Assembly: GCF_000263715.2 (NCBI RefSeq) | Contig: NZ_CM001514.1 | Span: 4,653,674-4,717,673, forward strand | Direction: 5' to 3' | From: Pseudomonas synxantha BG33R | Lineage (GTDB): Bacteria; Pseudomonadota; Gammaproteobacteria; Pseudomonadales; Pseudomonadaceae | Length of the DNA: 64,000 nucleotides | In this document: in pieces, positions 63,134-64,000 of the stretch | Numbering within the stretch: the first letter of the stretch is position 1 | Layout: every line of letters starts with the position of its first letter | Notes under the pieces: generated by a model | The model's database searches: none | What the model saw: the letters and a program-made list of their open reading frames with translations, nothing else | What the model was told of the DNA's origin: nothing | Program-made: the position numbers and the translations under genes

Positions 63134-63170
63134 AGAAAAAACCGCACGCCGTTACAGCAGTGCGGTTTTT
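63134..63170. terminator. Terminator/attenuator between acpP and fabF
   Basis: CCGCAC and GTGCGG pair around about 12 bases, with A and T runs on both sides, 30 bases after the acpP stop. It should end most acpP transcripts and let only part continue into fabF, in keeping with the high demand for ACP. Confidence 0.88.
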
Positions 63171-63199
63171 CCCTGACAGCAAGCGACGACTACAAACTA

Positions 63200-63436
63200 T
63201 TACGCCTGGTGGCTGGTAACGTAGTCGATGGCAGCTTGAACAGTAGTGATTTTTTCAGCTTCTTCGTCCGGGATTTCGGTCTCGAATTCCTCTTCCAGAG
63301 CCATCACCAGCTCAACGGTGTCAAGGGAATCGGCACCCAAGTCTTCTACGAAGGAAGCAGTGTTGACCACTTCTTCTTCCTTAACGCCCAGTTGCTCGGC
63401 AACGATTTTCTTGACGCGCTCTTCGATGGTGCTCAT
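63200..63436 (-). CDS. acpP: Acyl carrier protein
   Basis: The 78-residue acidic protein has the phosphopantetheine site '[18 protein letters not shown]' with Ser near residue 37. It carries growing acyl chains for FabF, FabG and PlsC/PlsX. It is flanked by fabG upstream (191-base gap with its own promoter region) and fabF downstream. Confidence 0.98.
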   Translation of the reverse strand: MSTIEERVKKIVAEQLGVKEEEVVNTASFVEDLGADSLDTVELVMALEEEFETEIPDEEAEKITTVQAAIDYVTSHQA

Positions 63437-63627
63437 ACCTTGTTTAACTCCTAATGGACAAATTCAGGCAGCTGGCCAGTGGGTAAGTGTATAGAAAGCC
63501 ATTTCAGCTTTTCAACTGAAAGCTTCACCCTGTACCCGGTCGGCCACCTGCCTATAAATTAAGTTGCAGCTTTATAACGGATTTTAGACAGCTCGTATGA
63601 CATTTTTTTGAAGCGATCCGTCACAAT

Positions 63628-64000
63628 TTAACTCATGTACATCCCGCCGTTCACCGGGATTGTAGCCCCAGTCACGTATGCCGCACCGTCGGATGCCAGG
63701 AAAGTGACCACATTCGCGATCTCTTGAGCCTGGCCCAGACGGCCCAGCGGAATCTGCGTCAGCAACGCTTCACGCTGTGCTTCCGGCAGTTCGCGGGTCA
63801 TATCGGTGTCGATGAACCCTGGGGCCACCGAGTTGACCGTAATCGACCGCGAACCGACTTCACGTGCCAGTGCACGGCTGAAACCTTCCAGACCGGCCTT
63901 GGCGGAAGCGTAGTTTACTTGGCCTGCGTTGCCCATGGCACCCACTACGGAGCCAATATTGATAATTCGGCCCCAACGCGCCTTGGTCATGCCGCGCAAA
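63628..64000 (-). CDS. fabG: 3-oxoacyl-ACP reductase, partial (5' end outside window)
   Basis: The last 124 codons are present. They have the catalytic Ser in '[11 protein letters not shown]', Tyr/Lys in '[13 protein letters not shown]', '[14 protein letters not shown]' and the C-terminus '[11 protein letters not shown]'. This is FabG, which reduces 3-oxoacyl-ACP with NADPH. The start and the NADPH loop lie beyond base 64000. Confidence 0.97.
   Translation of the reverse strand, partial: LRGMTKARWGRIINIGSVVGAMGNAGQVNYASAKAGLEGFSRALAREVGSRSITVNSVAPGFIDTDMTRELPEAQREALLTQIPLGRLGQAQEIANVVTFLASDGAAYVTGATIPVNGGMYMS

Overview
The window is chromosomal DNA of a Pseudomonas of the P. fluorescens group. 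The evidence is dense GC-rich coding, the housekeeping order fabG-acpP-fabF-pabC-mltG-tmk-holB-tatD-TetR-moaA, the etfBA/etfDH divergon, a 4Fe-4S type cysH, thrH, and many REP hairpins with the GTGGGAG-GGGCTTGC core typical of these species. There is no integrase, transposase, phage block or CRISPR array.

Layout. 1-2700: a protease / inactive transglutaminase-7TM / RimK-like ATP-grasp operon. 2802-5756: pabB, thrH, cysH. 6231-8502: an NCS1 transporter and a hydantoin-racemase-like protein behind a long AT-rich control region. 8616-10391: a LysR gene killed by two nonsense codons, divergent from an SDR gene. 10442-17697: HAD phosphatase, small membrane and lipoproteins, a DMT exporter with a His-rich tail, tRNA-Ser, a crotonase, plsC, a CorA transporter and a glutamine amidotransferase. 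17790-21159: a FadB-like enzyme plus thiolase. 21551-22616: a 31-residue membrane peptide and a cytochrome c. 22651-25809: ATP-grasp / alpha-E / transglutaminase operon. 26050-28756: a candidate sRNA, RraB-like protein and small proteins. 28790-32476: MocR regulator, OmpA-like and DUF4398 lipoproteins, a periplasmic binding protein. 32549-36379: etfA, etfB and ETF-quinone oxidoreductase. 36487-38874: a 795-residue protein with a C-terminal kinase domain. 39041-41974: AraC regulator, alcohol dehydrogenase, IclR regulator. 42161-46477: araHGF and an SDR dehydrogenase. 46625-49443: GNAT, MFS transporter, small proteins and a gene remnant. 49548-53835: a yegTUVW-like operon. 53906-57087: DUF1285, DUF4823, moaA, TetR. 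57270-57387: RgsA-type sRNA. 57406-64000: tatD to fabG.

The most notable item is the 795-residue kinase-domain protein. It carries complete kinase motifs (Lys, His-x-Asp, Asn, DFG) behind a Pseudomonas toxin-like N-terminal region. It has a first dozen residues of type III effector character, and about 50 bp upstream of its start lies a sequence that differs from an HrpL (hrp) box at one conserved base. It therefore looks like an undescribed type III effector kinase that is not linked to a secretion gene cluster in this window.

Other points worth following: two unrelated ATP-grasp plus transglutaminase-fold systems in one window; a yegTUVW-like nucleoside or glycoside operon whose transporter has been swapped for an NCS1 permease; the apparent absence of pilZ between holB and tatD; a PsrA-type operator at the etfDH promoter; and a REP arm that encodes the last 11 residues of PlsC.
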